Shown here one piece after another: positions 24,503 through 33,023 of a DNA stretch of 41,211 nucleotides. The notes below the pieces were generated by a model. That model did no database searches, had not been told where the DNA came from, and worked only from the letters and a program-made list of their open reading frames with translations. The stretch comes from Cyanobacteria bacterium UBA7753 (lineage in GTDB: Bacteria > Cyanobacteriota > Vampirovibrionia > Gastranaerophilales > Gastranaerophilaceae). Position 1 is the first letter of the stretch. Each line of letters begins with the position of its first letter. The position numbers were made by a program, and so were the translations under genes. The stretch spans positions 1 through 41,211 of the forward strand of contig DLEF01000067.1 in the NCBI GenBank assembly GCA_002481545.1. The letters run 5' to 3'.

Positions 24503-25633
24503 ATGGGACAAAAGTCAATTATTGATAATAGCGGGATTAATCTTGAAAATTTAGGTGAATTATTGAGAAGTTTAAGACAGGAGAAGGACTTAACACAAGC
24601 TCAAGTCGCTAAAATGGTTGGCGTTAGTTCACAGCATTATTCAAGAATAGAACGAGGCGAGTATACTCCGAGCTTGCAGACATTTTTGCAATTGGCGGGG
24701 GTTTTGGATTTAGACATATCCGCATTGGATACAGGTGAAGATGGCAAAATATCCTCTACGATGTATGAGATATTGAGGCTTTTGAAACGTTTTAGCGGAG
24801 CACAGCAGAAGGCTGTTTTGTCTTTCCTCAAAACAATGAAACCTCAAAAAATAACTCTTTGGTTGGCACAAGAGCAATTCCCGAACGGAGAAAACGATTT
24901 ACCACAACATCTTATAGACTTAGAACATAATAATTTTAATTTCTTTATTGAATGGTGTGAAGATATAAAAAGCTATAAAAAGCTAATTCCTGCTTTAGAA
25001 AAATATCCTGATTCTGTCATAGTTACTGCAGATGATGATTTGATATATGAAAATGATTGGCTTGAAAAATTATACAAAGCCTACAAAAAACATCCTGAAA
25101 TGATACATTGCCACAGAGCACACAGGATTACTTTTGATAAGCAAAAACATTTAAACGATTATAGCCATTGGGTAAAGTCAGTCAAAATGATAAACCCATC
25201 GTTTAATAACTTTTTTACAGGCGGTGGAGGGGTATTATATCCGTCACACTCACTGTATAAAGATGTGTTAAATAAAAAATTATTTTTAAAATTAGCTCCG
25301 ACTGGTGATGATATATGGTTTTGGGCTATGGCCGTTATGAACAACCGAAAAATAAATATTGTAAAGAACAATCAATCAAAATTACATTATATAGAAGGAA
25401 CCCAAGAGAATTGTTTGTATAACGAGAATATTTATAAAAATGATGAACAAATAAGAAATGTTTTAGAGCATTATCCAAATATTTTAGAAAAATTGAACAA
25501 AAGAAAATATAGAGAGCCATTCGATTTAAAAACTTTTATACAGCAAATTATTTCTGTAAAAAATGAAAGAAAACACAAAGTGATAACCATTTTAGGGATG
25601 AAAATTAAAATAAAATGCAATAATAAGCCTTAA
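24503..25633 (+). CDS. Chimera: XRE HTH domain fused to an N-terminally truncated glycosyltransferase
   Basis: 376 residues from the ATG at 24503 (upstream in-frame TTG/ATG codons have no ribosome site). Residues 13-75 are an XRE HTH (LGELLRSLRQEKDLTQAQVAKMVGVSSQHYSRIERGEYTPSLQT). From about 112 the protein becomes a GT-A-fold glycosyltransferase of a capsule/LPS type: KITLWLAQEQFP, IKSYKKLIPALEKYPD, VTADDDLIYENDWL (DDD metal motif), NFFTGGGGVLYP and GDDIWFWAMA. The first ~50 residues normal for that family (nucleotide-binding first strand) are absent. The join falls where both partners have a similar SFLKTMKP/SLLxQTxKP stretch, suggesting recombination inside the island. It may act only as a DNA-binding protein; the glycosyltransferase part is probably inactive. 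Confidence 0.72.
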   Translation: MGQKSIIDNSGINLENLGELLRSLRQEKDLTQAQVAKMVGVSSQHYSRIERGEYTPSLQTFLQLAGVLDLDISALDTGEDGKISSTMYEILRLLKRFSGAQQKAVLSFLKTMKPQKITLWLAQEQFPNGENDLPQHLIDLEHNNFNFFIEWCEDIKSYKKLIPALEKYPDSVIVTADDDLIYENDWLEKLYKAYKKHPEMIHCHRAHRITFDKQKHLNDYSHWVKSVKMINPSFNNFFTGGGGVLYPSHSLYKDVLNKKLFLKLAPTGDDIWFWAMAVMNNRKINIVKNNQSKLHYIEGTQENCLYNENIYKNDEQIRNVLEHYPNILEKLNKRKYREPFDLKTFIQQIISVKNERKHKVITILGMKIKIKCNNKP

Positions 25634-25660
25634 ACCTTTGTCGCTGTTGAAAGAGAGTAA

Positions 25661-25709
25661 TCCGCCTAGTGGCGTATAGAAGGGATAAACTTACAAAAGT
25701 TGCGTAAAT
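25661..25709 (+). repeat. Direct repeat flanking the Fic gene (left copy)
   Basis: CGCCTAGTGGCG hairpin, TATAGAAGGGATAAACTTAC, then AAAAGTTGCGTAAA. Nearly the same 49 bases occur at 26859-26907, and the last part recurs near 28069. Confidence 0.65.
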
Positions 25710-25710
25710 A

Positions 25711-26763
25711 TTACCGAAAATACTTTTCAACAGCGAATTTATACTGTTCTATAAATAATCGTTTGAAATAATCAAGGCTGTTCATTTCGTAAAAAATTAC
25801 AACAGCTTTTTTATACTCAATTTCGCTTACACTTCTGTATGATATAGGGCAATAATTATTTGCAAAAAGTATTGCATTGGCAAGAATACGCCCTGTTCGT
25901 TTGTTCCCGTCCTCGAACGGTTGTATATATGAAATCATCAAAACCGCAATCAATGCTTTTTCGATAGTATAATCGCTATTGTTTATGCAATCAACCAAAT
26001 TTTCCATTGCGTCTCTTATTTGTAATTGATTAGACAACGGCTGATAATTTGTGCCGACTATCCCAACTGGCTTTTGTCTTAATCCAAATCCTACACCTAA
26101 ATCCTCAACCAATAATCGGTGCAGTTCTTCTATTTTTCTAAGAGTAATATTTTCAAAATATTCTCTGTTCTTAAAGATATACTCCAACGCCGTTTTATGG
26201 TTGAGAATCATTGTTGCTTCTTCTTTTTTGTGCCCTTTTGCCTCAATATTTTCCTTGATTAAAAGTTCCGTATCAAGCAGCGTATAAGTGTTTCCTTCTA
26301 TCTTTGAAGATTTCCAACTCAACTCTATCAAAATCCTTTCATATTCTTTTTTCAACTCTGTTTCAGAATAAGTCTTGACTTTGTCTTGAAAGCTTTTTGT
26401 TATCAAATCCAATTCAGCTATTTCATCTTTTGAAAAAAGATTTTTTAAATTTTTAAACACTTCAAAATTAAAATAAGGGTATTTTATTTTTCTTTCATCA
26501 ACTTCTTTTAAGAAATACTTTTCTGTATCAATTTTTCTGAATAAATCGGAATTATTTGACAGACTGTAAGTCGTATTCCTTGCCGAGCCGGATTTTTTAA
26601 CCAAATTTTGTTGGATTAAATAATTCAAATCCCTTATAAGTGTCGGTTTCGAAAAATTATCATCTAAATTTTTTATATATCCTTCAATATCACTGCGTGA
26701 TGCGGTATCATTATCACTCAGAAAATCTATAATATTTTGTTGTCGTTTTGATATTTTCGCCAT
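25711..26763 (-). CDS. Fic-family protein with N-terminal winged helix; catalytic His replaced
   Basis: 350 residues. N-terminal winged HTH (about 1-70, SKRQQNIIDFLSDNDTASRSDI), then an inhibitory motif SSKIEGN (residues 152-158, the [S/T]xxxE[G/N] of class II Fic proteins). The Fic core follows, with the active-site loop IQPFEDGNKRTGR. The loop normally reads HPFxDGNGRxxR: the leading His is Gln281 and the Gly after Asn is Lys. AMPylation normally requires that His, so activity is doubtful. The rest of the ATP-binding loop is intact. The winged helix and an inverted repeat around its promoter suggest a DNA-binding autoregulator. It is bracketed by 49-bp direct repeats next to a second Fic-fold gene. 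Confidence 0.8.
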   Translation of the reverse strand: MAKISKRQQNIIDFLSDNDTASRSDIEGYIKNLDDNFSKPTLIRDLNYLIQQNLVKKSGSARNTTYSLSNNSDLFRKIDTEKYFLKEVDERKIKYPYFNFEVFKNLKNLFSKDEIAELDLITKSFQDKVKTYSETELKKEYERILIELSWKSSKIEGNTYTLLDTELLIKENIEAKGHKKEEATMILNHKTALEYIFKNREYFENITLRKIEELHRLLVEDLGVGFGLRQKPVGIVGTNYQPLSNQLQIRDAMENLVDCINNSDYTIEKALIAVLMISYIQPFEDGNKRTGRILANAILFANNYCPISYRSVSEIEYKKAVVIFYEMNSLDYFKRLFIEQYKFAVEKYFR

Positions 26764-26764
26764 A

Positions 26765-26814
26765 ATCGTCTCATTTTTCTAATTTATCGTATCATATTGA
26801 GACGATAAATTCAA
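26765..26814 (-). promoter_or_regulatory. Promoter and operator of the Fic gene
   Basis: Minus strand TTGAAT (26809-26814), 17-bp spacer, TACGAT (26786-26791). Perfect inverted 9-mers ATCGTCTCA (26765-26773) and TGAGACGAT (26798-26806) bracket the -10. Confidence 0.5.
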
Positions 26815-26858
26815 GTAAGAATACAAAAAGTACGTATATTTTATGTTTAGACAGAGTC

Positions 26859-26907
26859 ACGCCTAACGGCGTATAGAAGGGATAGACTCGCAAAAGTTGC
26901 GTAAAAT
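26859..26907 (+). repeat. Direct repeat between the two Fic-fold genes
   Basis: CGCCTAACGGCG hairpin, TATAGAAGGGATAGACTCGC, AAAAGTTGCGTAAA. Differs from 25661-25709 in only a few bases, including changes in the hairpin loop. Confidence 0.65.
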
Positions 26908-26944
26908 TTTAACCAAAATGATTTTACAGTAAATGTATTATAAT

Positions 26945-26973
26945 TTGAATTGCGATATCATTTGTGCTATACT
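26945..26973 (+). promoter_or_regulatory. Promoter of the RhuM-Fic gene
   Basis: TTGAAT (26945-26950), 17-bp spacer, TATACT (26968-26973). A leader of about 30 nt carries GAGGT before the ATG at 27011. Confidence 0.5.
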
Positions 26974-27010
26974 GTTAAAAACGACTTTGCTAAACATTTC
27001 TGAGGTTAAA

Positions 27011-28003
27011 ATGGATAATAATGATGTACAAAATAATATTGTGATATATAGAAACGAGCAAAATCAAATTGAATGTAAGGTAAATTTGACAAACAATACT
27101 CTGTGGCTTTCTTTAGAACAAATCGCAACTGTTTTCGGGAAAAACAAATCAACAATATCAAGGCATATAAAAAATATTTTTGAAACCGGTGAGTTGGATA
27201 AAAAATCAGTTGTTGCATTTTTTGCAACAACTGCAAATGACGGTAAAACCTATAATGTAGCCTATTATAATTTGGATATGATTATTTCAGTCGGGTACAG
27301 AGTTAATTCAAAAATAGCAACAAATTTCAGAAAATGGGCAACATCAACCTTGAAAGATTATTTAACCAAGGGTTTCGCTATCAATGAACAACGATTAAAA
27401 CAAGAACAATCAAAAGTCCAAAACTTGCAAAATACAATAAATTTGTTATCAAGGAGCCTTACTAATCAGGTTGAAAATCTTGACGACGGACAAACGATTG
27501 CAAAAATTATGTCGAGTTATGCAAACGGCTTGACTCTTCTTGATAATTTTGACCATAAAACACTTGATACAAAAGGAGTTTCAAGCAAACCGGCAGTAAG
27601 AATACAAGAAGAAGAGTTCTTGAAAGTTATTGATAAAATGAAATCTAAATATGCCTCGGATGTTTTTGCCAACCCGAAGGATAAAAGCTTTTCCAGTTCC
27701 GTTAATCAGATTTATCAAACTTTTGACGGCAAAGAACTCTATCCGACCTTGGAAGAAAAAGCTGCTATGCTTTTGTATCTGATAACAAAGAATCATTCAT
27801 TCTCTGACGGCAACAAGCGTATCGCTGCCAGTTGTTTCCTGTATTTTTTAGAAAAGAATAAAATGCTGGATAAACTCACTATATTTGACAGCGGAACTCT
27901 TTTTGCACTGACTCTACTAATCGCTGAAAGTAACCCTGATGAAATGGAAACAATAAAAAATGTTGTTGTTAGTATTTTAAATGGCGGTGTACGTAACATA
28001 TAA
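27011..28003 (+). CDS. RhuM-family protein with C-terminal Fic/Doc domain
   Basis: 330 residues from the ATG at 27011 (GAGGT upstream; an upstream frame extension is rejected). The N-terminal ~120 residues are the RhuM / virulence-associated domain (LWLSLEQIATVFGKNKSTISRHIKNIFE, DMIISVGYRVNSKIATNFRKWA). A coiled linker (about 125-150) follows. The C-terminal Fic/Doc domain has a complete loop, NHSFSDGNKRIAAS, with His262. Doc-type loops phosphorylate and Fic-type AMPylate targets; the HxFxDGNKRxA form is closest to Doc. Such proteins occur in islands and are thought to act in toxin-antitoxin or host-interaction roles. It is divergent from the altered-Fic gene, with a direct repeat between them. 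Confidence 0.82.
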   Translation: MDNNDVQNNIVIYRNEQNQIECKVNLTNNTLWLSLEQIATVFGKNKSTISRHIKNIFETGELDKKSVVAFFATTANDGKTYNVAYYNLDMIISVGYRVNSKIATNFRKWATSTLKDYLTKGFAINEQRLKQEQSKVQNLQNTINLLSRSLTNQVENLDDGQTIAKIMSSYANGLTLLDNFDHKTLDTKGVSSKPAVRIQEEEFLKVIDKMKSKYASDVFANPKDKSFSSSVNQIYQTFDGKELYPTLEEKAAMLLYLITKNHSFSDGNKRIAASCFLYFLEKNKMLDKLTIFDSGTLFALTLLIAESNPDEMETIKNVVVSILNGGVRNI

Positions 28004-28507
28004 TATGAAATTATTTTTATGAACAGGGCACAATTATGCTCAGCAACTCTAAATTAAAAGCGGAAGATAGGTATGTTTCCTTTACACAAGTTGCGTGACA
28101 TATGCAAAATGTAAATTACGAGCATGCCCAACTAATTACAGTGAGAACGTGGGTTCCATGAGCGTTTGTACTGCTTGAAATATCGCAAAAGCATGCCTGC
28201 TTTTACAAAGTTCATATAATTTTATAAAAAAGTTGATTTTTGGATGAATTTTTGACATAATAAGTATGTATAAAAGTAACGAAATGTTAAAAATGTTTTA
28301 CAATTTTCTGCGTTTAGTTGTTTATACAACATAAATAAACGAAAAAATAAAAAAGATATAAAGATTGTATTAATATTTTCAGTTTATCAGAAAAATATAT
28401 TAAATCCCATTGCGGGCGTCGTTTGAATTTGGTATCATTAATTTATAGATATTTTTAGGAGCAATTTTGTACCTGAAAAATTATTGTATATGACATAAAA
28501 TAGGAAT
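28004..28507. other. 500-bp gap with no gene
   Basis: Holds a partial relative of the Fic-flanking repeat (TTACACAAGTTGCGTGA, 28070-28090), a stretch GTTGTTTATACAACATAAAT with a dyad, and GTCGTTTGAATTTGGTATCA. Possibly the right end of the tRNA-Thr island. No RNA gene recognised. Confidence 0.4.
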
Positions 28508-28513
28508 ATGACA

Positions 28514-28729
28514 ATGAAAGACAATTCACCGAATGAAAAATTAACCGAAGAAGAAACAAAAATTTTAGGATTTTTGATATCAAAATATACCGATACTAAC
28601 ACCCCGCAAAAAATTGATTTTGATAAAGATTTTATAGAGAAAATAAAAACCGATTTAAAACAAAAACTCAACACCTATTCCGATACAGAGCTCATCGTTA
28701 TCGCATATAAAAAGGGTTTGATAAAATAA
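28514..28729 (+). CDS. 71-residue hypothetical protein
   Basis: ATG at 28514 is eight bases after TAGGA; an ATG two codons earlier lies too close to that site. Highly charged: Glu/Lys-rich N-half (NEKLTEEETKILGFLISKYTD), then FDKDFIEKIKTDLKQKLNTYSDTELIVIAYKKGLIK, predicted all-helical. No family recognised and no signal peptide. Stands alone at the probable right end of the island, before the convergent Fe-S gene. Confidence 0.6.
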   Translation: MKDNSPNEKLTEEETKILGFLISKYTDTNTPQKIDFDKDFIEKIKTDLKQKLNTYSDTELIVIAYKKGLIK

Positions 28730-28764
28730 TTTTGATGGCAACGGTGCAAACTTTTATAAATTCA

Positions 28765-29892
28765 CTATAATATCTCTGTTTTATCTTTTAAAAACGTGAT
28801 TAGGCGTCGTATTTTTTGCCTTAATCCTGTGAGTAGTCCGAGGCTAATCAGACATCCGGCACAGCTTGTGAGAACATAATCGGATTTTGATTTTTTTATT
28901 GCTTCTTTTTTCTTATCAAAAACAGGTTTTATTTTGCCTAAAGTTTGGGGATGTTCAAAGCCTGCAAATCCGCAACATTCGTCACAACCATCCATTTTGT
29001 TATAGTCAATATTTTCTATATTTTTTATGATTTTTTCGATATAATTATCATCATTTTGTATGTCTAAATCCTCGTGGCAAGGTTTGTGATAAGTGACCGT
29101 TGTATGTTTTATAGCTCTGAACTTTATGTTCTTTTCGGCAATAAGTTCATACAAACTTTTTGTTTTAATTTTACTTAATTTTTCTTTTAATTTATCATCG
29201 TCGATGTATTTGATATACTGTGTCCACGCCCAATTACAGCTCGCACAGTCAGTCAAAAAATAATCAAAATTATCAGGTAACTTTTCTATATTTTTCTTTG
29301 CAACTTCGATAAATCTGTCCATATTTCCCGTTGTCAAAAAAGGCATTCCACAACAGTCAAAATCAACGTCAATGACTTCTATCCCCATTTTGTTGAGCAA
29401 TTCTTTGACGTAATTATCAACATCAGGGTGTAATTTATTTAAACATCCGCCAAAGTAGATGGCTTTCGCGCTTGGATTTTCGATATTCTGTTTATACCTG
29501 CGGGTAAATATTTTTCGTATCTTTTCGACCAGTGACAGAGCAAAGCCGAATACATATTTTGATTCCAAAAAACCGTATATTTTGCCCTCAAATGAATGTT
29601 TAAAATAATCAGATTTTGCCGCTAAAATAATATCAAGTGCGTTTATTTCTGCAGGGCATAATTTCGTACACCTATTGCATTTAAGGCACAAATCAAGGTA
29701 TTTATTTATGTTCTTGTTTAACTTTAATTTATCCTTAACTACCCCGTTGAGCATAATAAACTGCCCGCGGGAGACCGTGCATTCATTACCCGAGGTCTGA
29801 AACAGCGGACACGCAGCCTGACAAATTCCGCATTTGGAACATCTGTGCAGTTCCTCTTTATAATCCGATAAATTTTTCTTAACTTCAGCCAT
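28765..29892 (-). CDS. Two-[4Fe-4S] / CCG-domain oxidoreductase (GlcF-like)
   Basis: 375 residues. Two [4Fe-4S] ferredoxin motifs, CSKCGICQAACP and CLKCNRCTKLCP, in the first 90 residues. Two CCG (heterodisulfide-reductase-type) domains follow: FGGCLNKLHPDV with DFDCCGMPF, and HKPCHEDL with DECCGFAGFEHP. A terminal TSCAGCLISL is also present. This is the arrangement of GlcF/LutA-type subunits that pass electrons from a partner flavoprotein dehydrogenase (glycolate or lactate type). No GlcD-like flavoprotein is in the window, so the donor is unknown. Last gene of a tightly spaced minus-strand operon (12 bp after glmU). Confidence 0.85.
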   Translation of the reverse strand: MAEVKKNLSDYKEELHRCSKCGICQAACPLFQTSGNECTVSRGQFIMLNGVVKDKLKLNKNINKYLDLCLKCNRCTKLCPAEINALDIILAAKSDYFKHSFEGKIYGFLESKYVFGFALSLVEKIRKIFTRRYKQNIENPSAKAIYFGGCLNKLHPDVDNYVKELLNKMGIEVIDVDFDCCGMPFLTTGNMDRFIEVAKKNIEKLPDNFDYFLTDCASCNWAWTQYIKYIDDDKLKEKLSKIKTKSLYELIAEKNIKFRAIKHTTVTYHKPCHEDLDIQNDDNYIEKIIKNIENIDYNKMDGCDECCGFAGFEHPQTLGKIKPVFDKKKEAIKKSKSDYVLTSCAGCLISLGLLTGLRQKIRRLITFLKDKTEIL

Positions 29893-29904
29893 AATATTAT
29901 CCGA

Positions 29905-31188
29905 TTATTTGTTCAATCTCTTTGTTACCCAATCTTCAAACACTCTCATAGGCGCTCTAGTAATCGCAAGTGACCACTTCTTAACGTTCTTTGTGATTAC
30001 ACTCAATGCGCCGACGTTTGCGCCTTCCTCAATGGTTACAGGTGCTACGAGTACGGAGTTTGAACCAATCTTTACGTTATCTTCAATAACGGTCTTGCTC
30101 TTAACCTTACTTAGCGGATCATAATTTGCGGTAATCGTACCTGCCCCTATGTTTACGTTGGCACCGACTTCGCTATCCCCGATATAAGTCAGATGGCAAG
30201 CATTTGTATGGCTCTTGATGTGAGCTTTTTTAACTTCTACAAAGTTTCCGATTTTTACATAATCATCCAATGTAACTCCGCCTCTGAGGTGGGAGAATGG
30301 TCCAACCTTGCAGTGTGAGCCAATCTTATTTTTGCCTTCAATGTATGTGGAAGGTAGGATAACAGTGTCTTTGCCAATCTCTGTTTGCGGATCAATCCAA
30401 GTGGTATTAGGATCAACAATTGTAACGCCCTCGGTCATAAAGTGTTCAAGAGTGCGCTTTGTCATTATTCTCGTTGCCTCTGCAAGGTTCAATTTAGAAT
30501 TTATACCGTAAATTTCTGTATTGTTTGCAAGGATATGTGCGTTAACCTTCAATCTGTTCTTGTTACCCCATTCGATGATATCCGTGAGGTAATATTCGCC
30601 TTGAGCGTTGTTAGTCTTTAATTGTGAGAACGCATCTTTTATCTTTTCCCAGTTCAAACAATATATGCCTGCATTTATCTCTTTGACAGCTTTTTGTTCA
30701 GGGGTTGCATCTTTTTCTTCCACGATTGAATTTAGTGAGCCGTCAGCATTTCTGATTATTCTTCCGTAGTTTGTCGGATTATCAAAAACCGCACTCATAA
30801 CAGTTATATCAGAGTTCATATCTCTGTGAGCCTTGATGAAGGTTTTGAGTGTTTCTGACGTGATGAGCGGAGTATCACCGCAAAGAATAATAACTTCTCC
30901 TTTATAATCATTTAAGTATGGAAGAACCATACTGACTGCGTGTCCCGTTCCGAGCTGCGGCGATTGGAGAACTGTTTTAGAATTCGTGTAATTCGTCTTT
31001 ACATAATCTTCAACCAATTCAGCCTGATGTCCGACTATGACATAGTTTTCATCTACGAGTTCCGTTCCGTTCACGGCATCAATAACATAGCCCAAAAGTG
31101 TCTTTGAATATATCTCATGCAATACCTTAGGGGTTTCGGATTTCATCCTTGTGCCTTTTCCTGCCGCCAATATTATTGATTTTGCCAT
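29905..31188 (-). CDS. glmU: Bifunctional N-acetylglucosamine-1-phosphate uridyltransferase / glucosamine-1-phosphate acetyltransferase
   Basis: 427 residues, slightly shorter than the usual 450-460. N-terminal uridyltransferase: ILAAGKGTRMKSETPKVLH, GHQAELVEDY, PQLGTGHAV, LCGDTPLI, EEKDAT and NAGIYC. C-terminal left-handed beta-helix acetyltransferase: RGGVTLDDYVKIGNFVEVKK, CHLTYIGDSEVG, NIGAGTITANYD and GSNSVLVAPV. The catalytic His and NIGAGT are present. It makes UDP-GlcNAc for peptidoglycan and surface glycans. GGAGAG precedes the ATG. Third gene of the operon with the CpaE-like and Fe-S genes, an unusual mix. Confidence 0.94.
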   Translation of the reverse strand: MAKSIILAAGKGTRMKSETPKVLHEIYSKTLLGYVIDAVNGTELVDENYVIVGHQAELVEDYVKTNYTNSKTVLQSPQLGTGHAVSMVLPYLNDYKGEVIILCGDTPLITSETLKTFIKAHRDMNSDITVMSAVFDNPTNYGRIIRNADGSLNSIVEEKDATPEQKAVKEINAGIYCLNWEKIKDAFSQLKTNNAQGEYYLTDIIEWGNKNRLKVNAHILANNTEIYGINSKLNLAEATRIMTKRTLEHFMTEGVTIVDPNTTWIDPQTEIGKDTVILPSTYIEGKNKIGSHCKVGPFSHLRGGVTLDDYVKIGNFVEVKKAHIKSHTNACHLTYIGDSEVGANVNIGAGTITANYDPLSKVKSKTVIEDNVKIGSNSVLVAPVTIEEGANVGALSVITKNVKKWSLAITRAPMRVFEDWVTKRLNK

Positions 31189-31204
31189 TTTATTCTCTCC
31201 AATC

Positions 31205-31807
31205 TTATTCTATTGTTCTTGTTATCTTCATCAGCTTTCCGCTGCGACTGTAGGCTTTTGTGCCTACCCAGTGGATTATCAGGTTGCCTTTGCCGTCAAA
31301 GTTGTACTGATTTGATTTTGATACATAGAACGTTACATTTGATAACGTTCCTTTGCTATTATATGTCAAAGACGTTCTCGGGAAAACCTCTGCTGAAGAA
31401 TTGTTATCAATTTCGATTCGTAAAAGTTTCCCTTTTGAGGTATAAACCCAAACCCGCTCAGGGGCTTTGTGATATCTTATTCCATACGAAAACAACGTAG
31501 TTCCGCAGTATGACGGATAAAGAGTTCTCGGGTTTTCTTTTTCTCCGATAACAAAGGCGTTATCTTTTATTTTTTGCATATTATCGCTGTAGGATTTATC
31601 CGTCAGATAGTCTTTGTAATCCGCAAGGGGCAGAACCGTTTTTACGCCTTTGAATGCCGTAGCTTTCGCCGTCGGTACGGTGTAGCCTTTTTCTACCTTT
31701 ACGGTTGTTTTTTTCTTCGCCTTGCGTCTATATCGTTTTGCATCGGCTGTTTGTGCAAACAAGCCAGCAATCAGGATAAAGACCAATAAAATTTTAAATT
31801 TTTTCAT
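31205..31807 (-). CDS. Secreted hypothetical protein
   Basis: 200 residues. Clear Sec signal peptide (MKKFKILLVFILIAGLFAQT, cleavage after ADA near residue 23), then a very basic segment (KRYRRKAKKKTT). The C-terminal half has repeated beta-hairpin units of the type YTSKGKLLRIEID, YNSKGTLSNVTFY, FDGKGNLIIHW and YSRSGKLMKITR, similar in style to MORN/YwqK-like repeats. No enzyme motif. Probably envelope-associated. It lies 15 bp after the CpaE-like gene and 16 bp before glmU, so co-transcribed with both. Confidence 0.75.
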   Translation of the reverse strand: MKKFKILLVFILIAGLFAQTADAKRYRRKAKKKTTVKVEKGYTVPTAKATAFKGVKTVLPLADYKDYLTDKSYSDNMQKIKDNAFVIGEKENPRTLYPSYCGTTLFSYGIRYHKAPERVWVYTSKGKLLRIEIDNNSSAEVFPRTSLTYNSKGTLSNVTFYVSKSNQYNFDGKGNLIIHWVGTKAYSRSGKLMKITRTIE

Positions 31808-31822
31808 AGTTTATATTCCGCT

Positions 31823-32944
31823 CTAGCTTAATTCTTTTTCAAAAAGGTTTTCTATCAAAGTTGATGCAAGCTGTGAGAAACTCTCCGTGATGTTTGAATT
31901 TTCATTCACCTCTGATACAGGAATACCCTTGTTTATGGAGGACATAATCGTATAATAGTTATTCGGGATTTTCCAATATACTTTTTTATTCAACGCTTTT
32001 TCGACGTCCTCTGTTGTGATTTCGTCATTGTCAAGGTACCTGTTTATTAGGATTTTTGTTTTGTCCGCAGGAATGTTGTAGTTTGCAAACAGTGCCAAAC
32101 ATCTCTGACAGTTCCTGATTAATGGCAGATTGACGACCGTCACAAGCAGGATAACATCGGATTCTTCCAAAATTGTGATGTTTGCCTTGTCGATATTTGT
32201 TCCCATATCGATAACGATATATGCAAACAAATCTCTGACCGCATCAAAGAGTTTGACCACCTGTGATGCCGTGAGCATCTTGGATTGCTCCATATACGGC
32301 GGTTCTGCCAAAACGTAGAGGGATGAGTTTTTATATTGCCTGCATGCTCCTTTGACGTTTTCAACCGCTCTTTCGTTTGCTATTTCGCAGATGTTGACGG
32401 AAGGTTTTACATCCAAGAATGTTGTGACATCCCCTATTGGCAGGTTTAAATCAATAAGCAAAACTTTTTCTCTCGTGAGCCTTGCAAGCTCCACTGCAAG
32501 GTTTGTTGCAACAACGGTTTTGCCTACTCCGCCTTTGTTTGAATAGACGGATATTATCTGCGATTTTTTCATCGTTCTGACTTCTTCCGCAAGACATTTT
32601 TTGACCGATTGGATAAACTCGTTTTTGATTATCGGCTTAGATACAAAATCTTTTGCTCCGTAGCGCAGAGTTTGGATAATATTTGCTGTCGTGTAATCCT
32701 CGGAGAGGACAAGGACATTGATTCCGAAATCGGCAAGCCTTTTTATCATTTTGAACGATGCCGTTTTGTCGGAGGTCATCGCGAAAATTGCAAGTTTCGG
32801 TTTGTTCTCTTTTGCGTATTTTACCCCGGCAGGGTATTCCGTGAATATTTTTTCTATAGTTATATCAGGAATTTCCGCAAGGTAGCTTTTTATAATCTCT
32901 TGCGATGTTTCTTCTTTTTCAAATATTATCAGATTTTTGTTCAT
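31823..32944 (-). CDS. CpaE/MinD-like ParA-family ATPase with degenerate receiver domain
   Basis: 373 residues from the ATG at 32944; CGGAGAA lies directly upstream and the longer reading frame runs into a dispersed repeat. The N-terminal ~115 residues have a receiver fold, but the phospho-acceptor position reads LAIFAMTSD with no Asp at the end of strand 3, while FVSKPI keeps the Lys, so it is a pseudo-receiver. The C-terminal ATPase has the deviant Walker A YSNKGGVGKTVVATNLA, LLIDLNLPIGDV (Walker A') and YIVIDMGTN (Walker B). CpaE proteins localise type IV/Tad pilus machinery; no other tad genes are in the window. First gene of the four-gene operon. Confidence 0.87.
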   Translation of the reverse strand: MNKNLIIFEKEETSQEIIKSYLAEIPDITIEKIFTEYPAGVKYAKENKPKLAIFAMTSDKTASFKMIKRLADFGINVLVLSEDYTTANIIQTLRYGAKDFVSKPIIKNEFIQSVKKCLAEEVRTMKKSQIISVYSNKGGVGKTVVATNLAVELARLTREKVLLIDLNLPIGDVTTFLDVKPSVNICEIANERAVENVKGACRQYKNSSLYVLAEPPYMEQSKMLTASQVVKLFDAVRDLFAYIVIDMGTNIDKANITILEESDVILLVTVVNLPLIRNCQRCLALFANYNIPADKTKILINRYLDNDEITTEDVEKALNKKVYWKIPNNYYTIMSSINKGIPVSEVNENSNITESFSQLASTLIENLFEKELS

Positions 32945-32977
32945 ATTTTTCTCCGTGATTGGATTTTTTGATGTAGT

Positions 32978-33023
32978 GTCATTGCGAGCAGAAAAAAGGC
33001 TTTTTCTGCGTGGCAATCCAGCC
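32978..33023. repeat. REP-like GTCATTGCGAG hairpin repeat
   Basis: GTCATTGCGAGCAGAAAAAA with matching TTTTTTCTGC, closing in GGCAATCCAGCC. Same outer ends as 20524-20568 with a different inner stem. Confidence 0.6.
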
